Assembly: GCF_900177665.1 (NCBI RefSeq)
Contig: NZ_FXAW01000009.1
Span: forward strand, 120,815 to 184,814
From: Marivirga sericea
GTDB lineage: Bacteria; Bacteroidota; Bacteroidia; Cytophagales; Cyclobacteriaceae
Length of the DNA stretch: 64,000 nucleotides
Direction of reading: 5' to 3'
In this document: one piece after another, positions 46,346-55,361 of the stretch
How positions within the stretch are numbered: position 1 is the stretch's first letter
How the letters are laid out: each line of letters begins with the position of its first letter
Translations under genes and position numbers: made by a program
Notes under the pieces: generated by a model
The model's input: the letters and a program-made list of their open reading frames with translations, nothing else
The model's database searches: none
Told to the model about the DNA's origin: nothing

Positions 46346-47464
46346 ATGAGACCAAGCTTTAACCTATTTATTATTCCGATTCTCTTTTTGGCCTGCAGTC
46401 AACCCAAGCGTGTAGATGAAACTGAAATTGGAAAACCTTTAATACAATACAGTAAAAAATTAAGTATTGATGAATTTGAAAACTACTATAAAGTAAGGGT
46501 TCTAAACTCTAGCTCAACTGATAGCAGCTTTTTCACCTACATACTGCATCCAAATGAAAAACCGAAAGTAGAAGGAGATGCATACATTCAAATCCCTATC
46601 AAAAAGGCTGTTTGCTTATCAACCTCCCATCTCCCCCCCTTCACGATCCTAAACAAAAGTGCTCTAGCAGGTTTTCCAAACACTAATCTTATTTTTAATA
46701 AAGAGCTATTGCAATTGGTAGATGTAGGTAAAATTCAAGATGTGGGTCGTAAAAACGGAGTGAATGTAGAAAAAACAATGACAATTCAACCAGATGTAGT
46801 TATGGCATTTTCTATGGGTAGCAGCATGGAGCAATTAAAGCCTTTACAAAAAGCAGGAATTCCCATTATTTTAAATGTCGACTACTTAGAAAATTCCCCT
46901 CTTGGTAGAACCGAATGGTTAAAACTAACAGCTGTTTTATTGAATCAATATCATGCGGGTGACAGCTTATTCCGAACTATTGAAGCAGCCTATAATAAAA
47001 TTAAATCTTCAGTGGCAAAAATTGCGGATCAACCTTCTGTTTTAGCGGGTATGATGTATGGAGATATCTGGTATGTGCCGGGAGGAGAAAGTTTTGCCGC
47101 TCATTTTATTAAAGATGCTGGGGGTGACTATCTGTGGTCAGAAAATTCCGAATCCGGTAGTTTAGAACTCAGCTTCGAAAGTGTACTATCCACTGCCCAG
47201 AACGCAAAGTACTGGATAGGTGCGGCTTCGTTTACCAGCTTAAAAGATTTAGAAAACTCAAACAATAAATATACCCTGTTTGATGCCTTCCAGCATCAAA
47301 AAGTCTACTCCTATACAAAAAGAGTAAATCAAAATGGTGCAAATGATTACTTAGAATCTGGTTTTTTACGTGCAGACTTAGTCCTAAAAGATTATGTAAA
47401 CCTATTGCATCCTCGCTTATTGGATGATTCGACAACCACCTACTTTGAAGTACTAAACCCTTGA
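46346..47464 (+). CDS. ABC transporter substrate-binding lipoprotein (iron complex/cobalamin type)
   Basis: 372 aa, lipobox FLAC (Cys17). The mature chain has the class III (FepB/BtuF) periplasmic-binding fold: DVGRKNGVNVEKTMTIQPDVVMAF, the interdomain long helix (GDSLFRTIEAAYNKIKSSVAKIAD), and the YVPGGESFAAHFIKDAGGDYLWSE segment. Conserved acidic residues for permease contact cannot be located with certainty. Delivers a chelated iron or cobalamin to the adjacent permease, whose TTG start overlaps this gene's stop by 4 nt. The ligand is not determined. Confidence 0.88.
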   Translation: MRPSFNLFIIPILFLACSQPKRVDETEIGKPLIQYSKKLSIDEFENYYKVRVLNSSSTDSSFFTYILHPNEKPKVEGDAYIQIPIKKAVCLSTSHLPPFTILNKSALAGFPNTNLIFNKELLQLVDVGKIQDVGRKNGVNVEKTMTIQPDVVMAFSMGSSMEQLKPLQKAGIPIILNVDYLENSPLGRTEWLKLTAVLLNQYHAGDSLFRTIEAAYNKIKSSVAKIADQPSVLAGMMYGDIWYVPGGESFAAHFIKDAGGDYLWSENSESGSLELSFESVLSTAQNAKYWIGAASFTSLKDLENSNNKYTLFDAFQHQKVYSYTKRVNQNGANDYLESGFLRADLVLKDYVNLLHPRLLDDSTTTYFEVLNP

Positions 47465-48483
47465 GAAAAACGTCTTCATATAAAGTCATTGGATTACTAA
47501 TTCCATTTGTGTTGGTACTAATAATACTTTCCATCAGTTTGGGATCTGTCAACATTTCTATAGCTGAGATTGCAAAGATATTGCTAGGCAGTCCAACTGA
47601 GAATACTGCCAATTATAATATTCTATTCTCTTATCGTTTGCCAAAAACCTTGACTTCTGTATTTGCCGGTGCGGCATTAGGATTTGCTGGTTTACAAATG
47701 CAAACACTTTTTAGAAATCCTTTAGCAGGTCCTTTTGTACTTGGTATAAGCTCTGGTGCTAGCCTAGGGGTTGCACTACTGGTTCTTTTAGGTGTCGGTA
47801 TAAATGGTGCGTTAGCTTATTGGGGTATGGCTATTGCATCAATAGTAGGTTCCTTAACCGTACTTTTGATGGTTGTTTTGGTTTCTGTTAGATTAAAAGA
47901 CAGCATGTCGTTACTATTAGTTGGTTTAATGTTTGGCGCCTTTACTTCAGCTATCGTGGGCGTGATGCAGTATTTCAGCACTGCAGAAGATATTCAAAAT
48001 TTCCTTTTTTGGACCTTTGGTGCCACTGGAAATCTAAGCTGGACCGAATTACAAATATTTATCCCCATCATTATTATCGGGATTTCTCTCGGTTATTGGC
48101 AAGCAAAACCTCTTAATGCACTTTTAATGGGTGATTATTATGCCCAAAGCATGGGGCTGAGAATCAAGAATGTCCGCTTATTTTTAGTGATTTCTACAAG
48201 CATCTTAGCGGGAATAGTGACCGCGTTTTGTGGACCTATTGCATTCTTGGGTATAGCTGTTCCGCATATTAGTAGAATACTGTTTAAGACCTCCAATCAT
48301 TTTGTTCTAATTCCGGCCACTTTGCTTTTAGGGGCCTGTCTACTTTTGGTTTGCGACATCATTGCTCAAGTTCCTTATTCAGATTTGATATTACCAATCA
48401 ATGCGGTAACTTCACTTTTTGGTGCTCCTGTGGTCATTTGGCTAATTTTAAGGAGAAAAAACATAAGTAAAACCTTTGGATAA
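47461..48483 (+). CDS. FecCD/BtuC-family ABC permease
   Basis: 340 aa, about ten transmembrane helices, no later ATG near the N-terminus, so the TTG at 47461 overlapping the previous stop is used (MRKTSSYKVIGLLIPF). Family hallmarks: RLPKTLTSVFAGAALGFAGLQMQTLFRNPLAGPFVLGISSGAS, FCGPIAFLGIAVPHISRIL, and IAQVPYSDLILPINAVTSLFGAPVVIWLIL. Forms the inner-membrane channel for iron-siderophore or cobalamin uptake with the lipoprotein before it and ATPase after it. The ATPase reading frame overlaps or abuts its 3' end. Confidence 0.93.
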   Translation: MRKTSSYKVIGLLIPFVLVLIILSISLGSVNISIAEIAKILLGSPTENTANYNILFSYRLPKTLTSVFAGAALGFAGLQMQTLFRNPLAGPFVLGISSGASLGVALLVLLGVGINGALAYWGMAIASIVGSLTVLLMVVLVSVRLKDSMSLLLVGLMFGAFTSAIVGVMQYFSTAEDIQNFLFWTFGATGNLSWTELQIFIPIIIIGISLGYWQAKPLNALLMGDYYAQSMGLRIKNVRLFLVISTSILAGIVTAFCGPIAFLGIAVPHISRILFKTSNHFVLIPATLLLGACLLLVCDIIAQVPYSDLILPINAVTSLFGAPVVIWLILRRKNISKTFG

Positions 48484-48496
48484 TTTCTCTCATATA

Positions 48497-49237
48497 ATGA
48501 CTACTACTGATTTATCTGTTGGCTATAAGAATGGGAAATCGGTCAATACCCTTATGGAAAGTTTAACCCTCCGTATACCAAAAGGGAAATTCATAGCGCT
48601 TTTAGGGGCTAATGGAGTAGGTAAAAGCACTTTAATTAGAACATTAGCTAATTTACATCCGATCTTGAAAGGTGAAATTTGTTTAAAAGGCAAGAATATT
48701 AAAGAATATGCATCAAAAGAATTTGCGCAACAATTAAGCTTAGTATTGACTGACCCAGTTCAAAGCGGAAACTTGACTGTTTATGAACTTGTAGAGATGG
48801 GTCGCTTTCCTTTCACCAACTGGACAGGCAAGCTTATGCCATTGGACCAAGAAAAAATCGAGAATGCAATCCAATTATGTGAGATCAGCTATTTAAAAGA
48901 ACAAAAAATTACAGAAATCAGTGATGGTCAATTACAAAAAGCCATGATTGCAAGAGCATTAGCTCAAGATGGAGAATTGATGTTATTAGATGAACCAACA
49001 GTTCATTTAGATGCCAATAATCGCTATACTATACTAAAGTTACTAAGAAACCTAGTTGACGAAACGCAGAAATCCATTCTCATAAGTACACACCAAGTAG
49101 AGATAGCACTTAAAATGGCCGATGAAATTTGGTTGGCTAATTGTGGTGAAAATATGAAATGTGGAACCCCTAATGAGTTAATTAAGAATGGAGATATAGA
49201 AAGAGCCTTTCCTTATTTGAAAAAGCTGGATTTATAG
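48497..49237 (+). CDS. FecE/BtuD-like ABC ATP-binding protein
   Basis: 246 aa from ATG 48497 (MTTTDLSVGYKNGKS). A TTG at 48476 in the same frame would overlap the permease by 8 nt; either start is possible. Walker A LGANGVGKST, signature IS-DGQLQK (TEISDGQLQKAMIARAL), Walker B LMLLDEPTVHLD, and H-loop ISTHQVEIAL. The signature motif is ISDGQ instead of LSGGQ. It supplies energy for the importer. The operon ends at a weak 9-bp hairpin. Confidence 0.9.
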   Translation: MTTTDLSVGYKNGKSVNTLMESLTLRIPKGKFIALLGANGVGKSTLIRTLANLHPILKGEICLKGKNIKEYASKEFAQQLSLVLTDPVQSGNLTVYELVEMGRFPFTNWTGKLMPLDQEKIENAIQLCEISYLKEQKITEISDGQLQKAMIARALAQDGELMLLDEPTVHLDANNRYTILKLLRNLVDETQKSILISTHQVEIALKMADEIWLANCGENMKCGTPNELIKNGDIERAFPYLKKLDL

Positions 49238-49238
49238 T

Positions 49239-49280
49239 ATCATTACCTTCAAATAATATTAAAAGAAAGAAGTAATGATA
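49239..49280. terminator. AT-rich hairpin after the ABC importer
   Basis: TATCATTAC (49239-49247) and GTAATGATA (49272-49280) are perfectly complementary, two bases after the ATPase stop. The 24-nt loop has further complementarity (CTTC/GAAAGAA). There is no T-tract, so termination is uncertain. Confidence 0.35.
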
Positions 49281-49348
49281 AAATTTCAAAAAAATTACAT
49301 CTGTCATTTTAAAGCCAATCAATCTTCATAAAATCCAAAATTTATCTC

Positions 49349-49356
49349 TAATTTTG
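49349..49356 (+). promoter_or_regulatory. -7 promoter element for the STAS-like gene
   Basis: TAATTTTG matches TAnnTTTG, 25 bp before the GTG start at 49382. Confidence 0.4.
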
Positions 49357-49381
49357 ATTTTCCATTACTATCAACTTATCC

Positions 49382-49771
49382 GTGAACAGTTTTTTTACAA
49401 GAAGCATAAAAATCAGTGAAGAAAAGGATTTCCTCAAAGTCATTAGTCAGGGAGAGCGAACTGAGTTTGGCGTGGTATTACAAAATGCCGAGAAAATCCA
49501 TAATGCTATTCAAGCTTCTGATAAAAGATTAATACTTTTAGACTATCGGCTTACAATTTTCAAAATGCCTCACAATGAAGCTTTTAATCTACTGAAGGTA
49601 TTTGAACTGAAATTAACTGAGTTTAAGGAAGTAAAAATGGCTGCAATTATTAATCCAAGAACTGCAGAAATCGGAGGCTTTTGGGAATCTATATGCCGTA
49701 AAAGAGGTTTCGATTATCAAATTTTCCAGAATGAGGAAGAAGCTAAGGAGTGGCTTTTAGATAACAGCTAA
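49382..49771 (+). CDS. Small STAS/SpoIIAA-like fold protein (hypothetical)
   Basis: 129 aa from GTG 49382. Alternating strands and helices (KRLILLDYRLTIF, VKMAAIINPRTAEIGGFWESICRKRGF, YQIFQNEEEAKEWLLD) resemble STAS/SpoIIAA-like domains of uncharacterised Bacteroidota proteins, which often end in the EEAxxWL motif. No signal peptide or membrane segment, so probably cytoplasmic. Its stop codon interlocks with that of the convergent Fur-family gene (4-nt overlap, 49768-49771). Function unknown. Confidence 0.65.
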   Translation: MNSFFTRSIKISEEKDFLKVISQGERTEFGVVLQNAEKIHNAIQASDKRLILLDYRLTIFKMPHNEAFNLLKVFELKLTEFKEVKMAAIINPRTAEIGGFWESICRKRGFDYQIFQNEEEAKEWLLDNS

Positions 49772-50196
49772 GCTGGCTGGCATTCTTTACAAATGCCATT
49801 CATGGTATAACTTATACTATTCAGTTGATAGCCATTCTCTAATTCAACATTTGGTATTTTAACATCCTCCAAGCAATAGGTTTGATTACACTCTTCACAA
49901 ATAAAATGTGCGTGCTTGTCTTGGTGCACATGTTCAGGGCAACTTTCTGAGCAAATGGCATATCGCATATTCCCATTGGGATCAGGTGTCTGATGGAGGA
50001 TTCCATTCTCTTCAAAGGAATTTAAAGCCCTATAAATCGTAACCCTGTCATGACTTGACTTTAAATCCTTTTCAAGATCATTTACAGACAGAGCGTGTTT
50101 GGAGCCCATGAAAATCTGGAGCATTTCCAAGCGGATTTGCGTCTTGCGCAAACCATTTGATTTTAATATATTCTCTGCTTTAATTGCGATTTCCAT
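49768..50196 (-). CDS. Fur-family transcriptional regulator
   Basis: 142-aa metal-responsive repressor. N-terminal winged helix (~1-75; GLRKTQIRLEMLQIF, TIYRALNSFEENGILHQ). The C-terminal dimer/metal domain has His89, 91, 95 and 97 in HVHQDKHAHF, structural zinc CxxC at Cys100/103 (FICEEC) and Cys136/139 (GICKEC). Two CxxC pairs are typical of Zn/Fe/peroxide family members; Fur, Zur or PerR status cannot be assigned. It is convergent with the STAS-like gene and near the ABC importer, which makes metal control of that importer an attractive but unproven idea. Confidence 0.92.
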   Translation of the reverse strand: MEIAIKAENILKSNGLRKTQIRLEMLQIFMGSKHALSVNDLEKDLKSSHDRVTIYRALNSFEENGILHQTPDPNGNMRYAICSESCPEHVHQDKHAHFICEECNQTYCLEDVKIPNVELENGYQLNSISYTMNGICKECQPA

Positions 50197-50288
50197 GGCT
50201 TTTTTCTCTTTGACAAATATCGGTATTTTTCAAGAGAATTCAAACAAACGCAATATATTTGCCTTAACTGTTTATTTCAAAACTTGAG

Positions 50289-52079
50289 TCAATCCTTTTC
50301 CACCGTATCTCCTTGAAGTTGCTTCTGGTACAATGCTTTATAGGGTCCCTCTCTGTCCAATAGTTCCTGCTCAGTTCCTTGCTCCACTATTTCGCCATCA
50401 TCTAAAACAATTATATGATTCGCCAATTTTGCCGAACTAACCCGGTGAGAAATGATAACACTTGTCCTATTTTCCATTATTTTCTTTAGCGCATTAAGAA
50501 TAGCATTTTCCGTTTTGGTGTCTACAGCAGATAATGCATCATCCAATATCATGATTTTGGGATCCCGTGCAATCGCTCTAGCAATGGAAACTCTTTGCTT
50601 CTGCCCACCCGACAATGTAATACCCCTCTCGCCTAATTCGGTATCATATCCTCTCGGAAAATCTAATATATTACCATGCAAATCGGCATCTTTGGAAGCT
50701 TTCAACATCTGTTCTTCGCTCAATCCAGTACTTCCAAAGGTTATATTGTTTCGAATCGAATCAGAGAATAGAAAAACATCTTGCGGTACATAGCCAACCT
50801 GACTCCTTAGATTTTCAACTCGGTAATCTGCAATTGGAATACCATCAATCGTAATTGTTCCCTCATTGGGATCATACATTCGAGTAATTAAATTGGCGAT
50901 CGTACTTTTTCCAGAACCCGTAGTCCCAATCACGGCTAAAGTTTCGCCTTTCTTAACTGAAAAACTCACTTTTTTTAAGGCTCTTATGCCACTATCGGGG
51001 TAGGTAAAACTCACTTTATCAAAAACGATCTCTCCTACGAGCTCTTTATCTAGATTTTTGTTTGATACAATTTCAGTTTTGGTACTCAAGAATTCATTTA
51101 TACGTTTCTGAGAAGCAGCTGCTCGCTGAATAATACTGGTGACCCAACCCACAGAAGTTACAGGCCACGTCAATAAGTTTACATATATTATAAACTCTGC
51201 GATATTACCAGCGCTTACGGCTCCATTCATAACTTCAACACCTCCAACATAAACTACCAAAATAATGCTCAATCCTACCATTCCCATGATTAAAGGAAAG
51301 AACAAAGCTTGTATGAAGGTTAATTTCAATGCTCTGAATTTGTAGTTATTAGTTTCCTTGCTGAAATTCTGAAGAGAATCATCTTCTCTGACAAAGGATT
51401 TCAAAACTCTTATACCTGAAAAAGCTTCTTGCACTAGAGTTGAAAGTTGCGATTGGCTTCTTTGAATCTCTTCTGAACGCTTATTGATCAGATTATTTAC
51501 AAAATAGATACTAATCGATAAAAAAGGTAATGGAATTAAAGAGTACCAAGTTAAGGTGGCATTTACCGAAAACATGATCGGAATTACAATACAAAAAAGT
51601 GTAACCAAATTCACTGAATACATGATAGCAGGCCCTAAATACATCCGGACTTTACTTACATCTTCAGATATTCTGTTCATAATATCTCCTGTATTATTCC
51701 TTCTGTAAAAGCTTAGAGGAAGCTTCTGATAATGATTATAAATTTCGTTTTTTAAATCATACTCAATATGCCTTGACATTACAATAATGGTCTGCCGTAC
51801 TAGGAAAAGAAACAAACCTCTACCTAATGCCAAAAGGATAATTAAGCCCCCATAAATAAGAATGGCAGAAGCAAAAATCTCATAGTAATCAGATTGTAGA
51901 TCAAAGTTTTCAAACATCCGATACATTTCGATATTCTCTTTTACCAAATTGAAAGCATATCTAACAACTTGGGCTGGGAACACTGCAAAGAAATTTGACA
52001 CTATCATAAAGAGAATGCCTAGCAATAACAGATATTTATACTTTAAAAGATATTTATTTAAGTGCTTTAATTCTTTCAT
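50289..52079 (-). CDS. ABC exporter, fused permease and ATPase (MsbA/MDR-like half-transporter)
   Basis: 596 aa from ATG at 52079 (MKELKHLNKYL); the open frame extends 19 codons further to 52136 but the shorter start fits the family. Six-helix exporter domain ~1-330 (EIYNHYQKLPLSFYRRNNTGDIMNRISEDV coupling helix), then NBD: Walker A GTTGSGKST, Q-loop YVPQDVFLF, signature LSGGQKQRVSIARAI, Walker B IMILDDALSAVD, H-loop ISHRVSSA. Homodimeric exporter of lipid or drug-like substrates. Divergent from the dehydrogenase gene. Such an ABC exporter adjoining the leucine/glutamate-type dehydrogenase is a common Cytophagales arrangement, from memory. Confidence 0.95.
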   Translation of the reverse strand: MKELKHLNKYLLKYKYLLLLGILFMIVSNFFAVFPAQVVRYAFNLVKENIEMYRMFENFDLQSDYYEIFASAILIYGGLIILLALGRGLFLFLVRQTIIVMSRHIEYDLKNEIYNHYQKLPLSFYRRNNTGDIMNRISEDVSKVRMYLGPAIMYSVNLVTLFCIVIPIMFSVNATLTWYSLIPLPFLSISIYFVNNLINKRSEEIQRSQSQLSTLVQEAFSGIRVLKSFVREDDSLQNFSKETNNYKFRALKLTFIQALFFPLIMGMVGLSIILVVYVGGVEVMNGAVSAGNIAEFIIYVNLLTWPVTSVGWVTSIIQRAAASQKRINEFLSTKTEIVSNKNLDKELVGEIVFDKVSFTYPDSGIRALKKVSFSVKKGETLAVIGTTGSGKSTIANLITRMYDPNEGTITIDGIPIADYRVENLRSQVGYVPQDVFLFSDSIRNNITFGSTGLSEEQMLKASKDADLHGNILDFPRGYDTELGERGITLSGGQKQRVSIARAIARDPKIMILDDALSAVDTKTENAILNALKKIMENRTSVIISHRVSSAKLANHIIVLDDGEIVEQGTEQELLDREGPYKALYQKQLQGDTVEKD

Positions 52080-52250
52080 GTGTTTCTTAATGACCATGTA
52101 TTGCAACGATCTACCAACCATTGAACGTTGCGGCATCTTTAATTGTACATCCCTTTTCGATTATGATAATTCTCGAAAGATAAGAACGTTTGACCAAGGA
52201 GATGGTTCAAAGCAAATTCTAAAACCATATCAGATGAAAAATATGGAATA

Positions 52251-52258
52251 CAAATATA
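52251..52258 (-). promoter_or_regulatory. Candidate -7 element for the ABC exporter
   Basis: On the minus strand TATATTTG matches TAnnTTTG; the start at 52079 is 172 bp away, implying a long leader if used. No -33 TTG at the right distance. Confidence 0.3.
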
Positions 52259-52463
52259 CAATTCCACTTATGGATTGAATCGAATTTTATGCTTATTTAA
52301 CGAAAATAAAGAAAATATTTTCACTTCGTAGACCCTTTAACAAATATTGCATTAAAGCTGTAAACAAAATTTAATTTCAAAAACGCTATTTTTTGAAATT
52401 TTTCATTTTGCATTTCTTGACATCAACTCCTCTTATATTAGATTTGTACAATTAAAGTAACAA

Positions 52464-52494
52464 TTGATTTGCAGAAAAATTAAAGTTATTTTTG
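52464..52494 (+). promoter_or_regulatory. Full Bacteroidota-type promoter for the dehydrogenase gene
   Basis: TTG (52464-52466), a 20-bp spacer and TATTTTTG (52487-52494) match TTG-N19/20-TAnnTTTG. The ATG is at 52558, giving a leader of ~55-60 nt. Confidence 0.65.
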
Positions 52495-52557
52495 CATTGC
52501 ATTTCCCGAAAGCTAGGGAAAAGGAAACGACTTAAAGACATCAAAATTAATTCCAAA

Positions 52558-53661
52558 ATGGTTGAATTAAATGAAAAAGAAGCCCAAACAAAATTTTCAG
52601 CATTTGATACTATTGCTGAAATGGGGCATGAGCAAGTAGTTTATTGCTATGACAAACCCACTGGCCTTAAAGCCATAATCGCCATTCACAACACCATTTT
52701 AGGCCCAGCATTAGGTGGAACAAGAATGTGGACTTACAAGAATGATCAAGAGGCTTTAATAGACGTCCTTCGATTATCACGAGGCATGACGTACAAAGCT
52801 GCTATCTCAGGATTAAATCTAGGAGGAGGAAAAGCAGTTATTATAGGTGATCCTAAAGAATTGAAAAACGAGGCATTTCTAAGACGATTCGGAAGATTTG
52901 TGGATAGTTTAAGTGGAAGATATATCACTGCCGAGGATATGAACATGAGTACTTCTGACATGGTACACATTTCATATGAAACGAAAAATGTAATGGGATT
53001 GCCCGAATCAATGAACGGTAGTGGAGACCCTTCGCCTGTTACAGCATATGGCGTTTATATGGGATTGAAAGCGACAGTCAAAAAAGCTTATGGAAATGAC
53101 AGCCTTCAAGGAAAGAAAATATCAGTTCAGGGTGTTGGCCAAGTAGGTCACTATTTAGTGGATCACTTGATGGAAGAGGGTGCTCAAGTCACCATAACTG
53201 ATATTAATGAAAGTAATATCAAGAGAGTAACTGATAAGCATAGCGTGTCAGTAGTGGAACCAGATATGATTTATGATGTAGACGCTGAAATTTATGCTCC
53301 TTGTGCTATGGGTGCAACCATAAATGATGATACGATTTCAAGGCTTAAAGCTAAGGTTATTGTTGGGGCTGCAAACAACCAATTAGCAGAGGAAAAAAGA
53401 CATGGCAAAATGCTTCAAGAAAAAGGCATTTTCTATGCCCCTGACTTCTTGGTGAATGCTGGTGGTATTATTAACATCTTCCCTGAGCTCATGAAGAATT
53501 ATAACAAACCATTAGCTTTGGAACAAACAGAGAAGATTTATGGTAAATGCCTAGAAATATTAAATAAAGCTGAAGCTGAAAATAAAACTTCTCATCAAGC
53601 TGCCATAGAAATCGCAGATAAGCGCATGGCTGACATGGGTAAGGTGAAATTAGCTTACTAA
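52558..53661 (+). CDS. Glu/Leu/Phe/Val family amino-acid dehydrogenase (leucine dehydrogenase-like)
   Basis: 367 aa from ATG 52558 (MVELNEKEAQ); a TTG at 52492 lies inside the -7 element and is not a credible start. Oxidative deaminase of a branched-chain or related amino acid to its 2-oxo acid with NAD. The substrate domain carries GPALGGTRMW, SRGMTYKAAISGLNLGGGKAVI (Lys80 and Lys92, catalytic). The nucleotide domain has GVGQVGHYL (Gly192-Gly197). C-terminal APDFLVNAGGIIN is conserved. The length (~365) is that of leucine dehydrogenase rather than GDH (~450), so it is distinct from the gdhA in this window. Confidence 0.92.
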   Translation: MVELNEKEAQTKFSAFDTIAEMGHEQVVYCYDKPTGLKAIIAIHNTILGPALGGTRMWTYKNDQEALIDVLRLSRGMTYKAAISGLNLGGGKAVIIGDPKELKNEAFLRRFGRFVDSLSGRYITAEDMNMSTSDMVHISYETKNVMGLPESMNGSGDPSPVTAYGVYMGLKATVKKAYGNDSLQGKKISVQGVGQVGHYLVDHLMEEGAQVTITDINESNIKRVTDKHSVSVVEPDMIYDVDAEIYAPCAMGATINDDTISRLKAKVIVGAANNQLAEEKRHGKMLQEKGIFYAPDFLVNAGGIINIFPELMKNYNKPLALEQTEKIYGKCLEILNKAEAENKTSHQAAIEIADKRMADMGKVKLAY

Positions 53662-53682
53662 GTTTTGAATTATTAATTTTGC

Positions 53683-53720
53683 AAGGAAGGTAGAGAGCTA
53701 CCTTCCTTATTTATTTTATT
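53683..53720. terminator. Rho-independent terminator after the dehydrogenase
   Basis: AAGGAAGGTAG, AGAG loop, CTACCTTCCTT: a perfect 11-bp stem followed by ATTTATTTTATTAT. It separates the dehydrogenase from nusB, so nusB should use another promoter or read-through. Confidence 0.85.
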
Positions 53721-53742
53721 ATCGTTCTTTTTATTACTGATT

Positions 53743-54924
53743 ATGCTGAACAGAAGGTCCTTACGAATAAAAGTTATGCAAGCGCTCTATGCGGTTCAAA
53801 AATGTGAAGAAGCAAATTTTGAGCTAGCACAAGATCACATTGAAGATATCTTCACTCCTGATCTCAATTCAATGGAAGTACAAGACAAAGCGCTTCTAAA
53901 ACAAAATGCAAAAGCCGCAAAAAAGATATTTAAATCGAATTATCAATCCAATCAAATAAAAGAAGAGCAGGATAGTAATCCTGAAATTCGCACAGCAGTC
54001 AGTGATGCAATCAATCTCTTTCAAAATCATGTGAAAAAAGATATCTCTTTTATCAGGAAAGATATGCTAGAAGCTGTCAATAAGCTTTTAGAAAACTATT
54101 ATCTATCTTTAAAGCTGCTAATTGAGTTTTCTGAACTGGCAAAAGAAGATGTTGAAAAGAGACGAAAAAGACTAGCCGAAAGCGGAAAGCAAGTATTTGA
54201 GAGTGAACTCAATCTCTATCGAAATAAGGGCATCAAAATCCTTAGAGAAAATGATGCTTTACAAAGCGAATTTATTCGATTTAATACAAGCTGGGAAGAT
54301 GATCAATTGGATGTTCAAGAATGGTACAGGGACTCACTGAAAAAAGCTGATTTCTACAAAGAATATATGCTCAAAAATGATCCTAACTTTGAAGATGACG
54401 TTGAAGTTCTTATTCAAATCACTCGACAGTTAATCTTGAAAAATGAAGCCATTACCAATTTCATGGCCGAAAGAGACTTATACTGGGAAGAAAATAAATC
54501 TGCACTAAAGTCGATGTTGAAAAAGAGCATCAAATCACTAGATGAGATGACTCAACATGTTGAATTGATTGAGCTCTCGGCTAATTGGGAAGATGATAGT
54601 GAATTTTTCAAAGATCTATTTCAATACACCATCCATAATGATGAGGAATATGAAAAGATTATTTCCGACTTTGCTCAAAACTGGGCAACTGAACGAATTG
54701 CAGCTGTCGACATGATAATCCTGAAAATGGCAGTGGCAGAAATGCTCAATTTCCCTAGTATCCCTGTAAAAGTGACTATTAATGAGTATATTGAACTTTC
54801 TAAAAACTATAGTACCCAAAAAAGTAAGCAATTTGTTAACGGCTTATTAGATAAAATTTCAATAAGCTTAGAAAAGGAAGACAGAATTAAGAAAAGTGGA
54901 AGAGGTTTAATTGACAACAAATAA
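53743..54924 (+). CDS. nusB: Transcription antitermination factor NusB, long Bacteroidota form
   Basis: 393 aa, more than twice the 140-aa classical NusB. The first helix is normal (RRSLRIKVMQALYAVQK), and the C-terminal ~110 residues are canonical (TERIAAVDMIILKMAVAEML, PVKVTINEYIELSKNYSTQKSKQFVNGLLDKI). Between them (~35-270) is a long, charged, helical insertion with no recognised motif, characteristic of the Bacteroidota protein. NusB with NusE (S10) binds boxA RNA for rRNA antitermination. It starts a block of housekeeping genes on the same strand. Confidence 0.92.
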   Translation: MLNRRSLRIKVMQALYAVQKCEEANFELAQDHIEDIFTPDLNSMEVQDKALLKQNAKAAKKIFKSNYQSNQIKEEQDSNPEIRTAVSDAINLFQNHVKKDISFIRKDMLEAVNKLLENYYLSLKLLIEFSELAKEDVEKRRKRLAESGKQVFESELNLYRNKGIKILRENDALQSEFIRFNTSWEDDQLDVQEWYRDSLKKADFYKEYMLKNDPNFEDDVEVLIQITRQLILKNEAITNFMAERDLYWEENKSALKSMLKKSIKSLDEMTQHVELIELSANWEDDSEFFKDLFQYTIHNDEEYEKIISDFAQNWATERIAAVDMIILKMAVAEMLNFPSIPVKVTINEYIELSKNYSTQKSKQFVNGLLDKISISLEKEDRIKKSGRGLIDNK

Positions 54925-55019
54925 CTTCGCAGACCCATTTGCGTAAAACCCAAAAAACTTTAACTGTACATTTGAATCATTTTTTTTGTGCAGTATATTT
55001 ACAGCTAAAGTAAAAAACT

Positions 55020-55331
55020 ATGAGTAAAGGAAGTAACTTATTTGCATTTTTAGCAGGCGCTACTGCAGGAGCAATTGTAGGAATTTTATACGCACCTGAT
55101 ACAGGAGTCAATACAAGGGATAAACTCAGCTATCGGCTTGGGAAATATAAGGAGATGTTAGAAGATCTTTTAAATGATATTGCTGAGGGTGAAGACTTAG
55201 GTTTAAGTACAGCAAGAAGTGATGGCGAAAAAGTTGTAAATTCTGCAAAGGAGAAAGCAGAACAATTATTGACTGACGTTGATGCCTTATTGGGTCAAAT
55301 CCAGAAGAAAGAAGAAAAGCCAAAAAAGTAA
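55020..55331 (+). CDS. YtxH-like small membrane protein
   Basis: 103 aa. N-terminal Gly/Ala-rich hydrophobic segment LFAFLAGATAGAIVGILYAPDTG matches YtxH/gas-vesicle-like stress proteins, followed by an acidic/basic amphipathic helical tail (DKLSYRLGKYKEMLEDLLND...). Probably membrane-anchored; function in stress or envelope unknown. A position between nusB and DUF1573 is common in Cytophagales, from memory. The gap before it is 95 bp. Confidence 0.82.
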   Translation: MSKGSNLFAFLAGATAGAIVGILYAPDTGVNTRDKLSYRLGKYKEMLEDLLNDIAEGEDLGLSTARSDGEKVVNSAKEKAEQLLTDVDALLGQIQKKEEKPKK

Positions 55332-55361
55332 ATTTCAATTAAACAATAATATATATTAATC

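Larger units (their letters stand above)
52137..52557. other. Divergent intergenic region with two promoter candidates
   Basis: No convincing gene; a 109-aa + strand frame spanning 51949-52278 lies mostly inside the exporter gene and has no features of a protein family. The region holds a minus-strand -7 match at 52251-52258 and a plus-strand promoter at 52464-52494, and is AT-rich with no notable repeats. Confidence 0.6.

Noticed and set aside
47232..47612. 126-aa minus-strand frame
   Set aside because: Antisense to the binding-lipoprotein/permease junction, which has overlapping, recognisable coding sequences.
50254..50261. TATATTTG on the + strand
   Set aside because: It lies between two minus-strand genes with no + strand gene downstream, so it is probably fortuitous.
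51949..52278. 109-aa + strand frame at the exporter's 5' end
   Set aside because: It lies mostly antisense to the ABC exporter gene, whose motifs are certain, and has no protein-family features.
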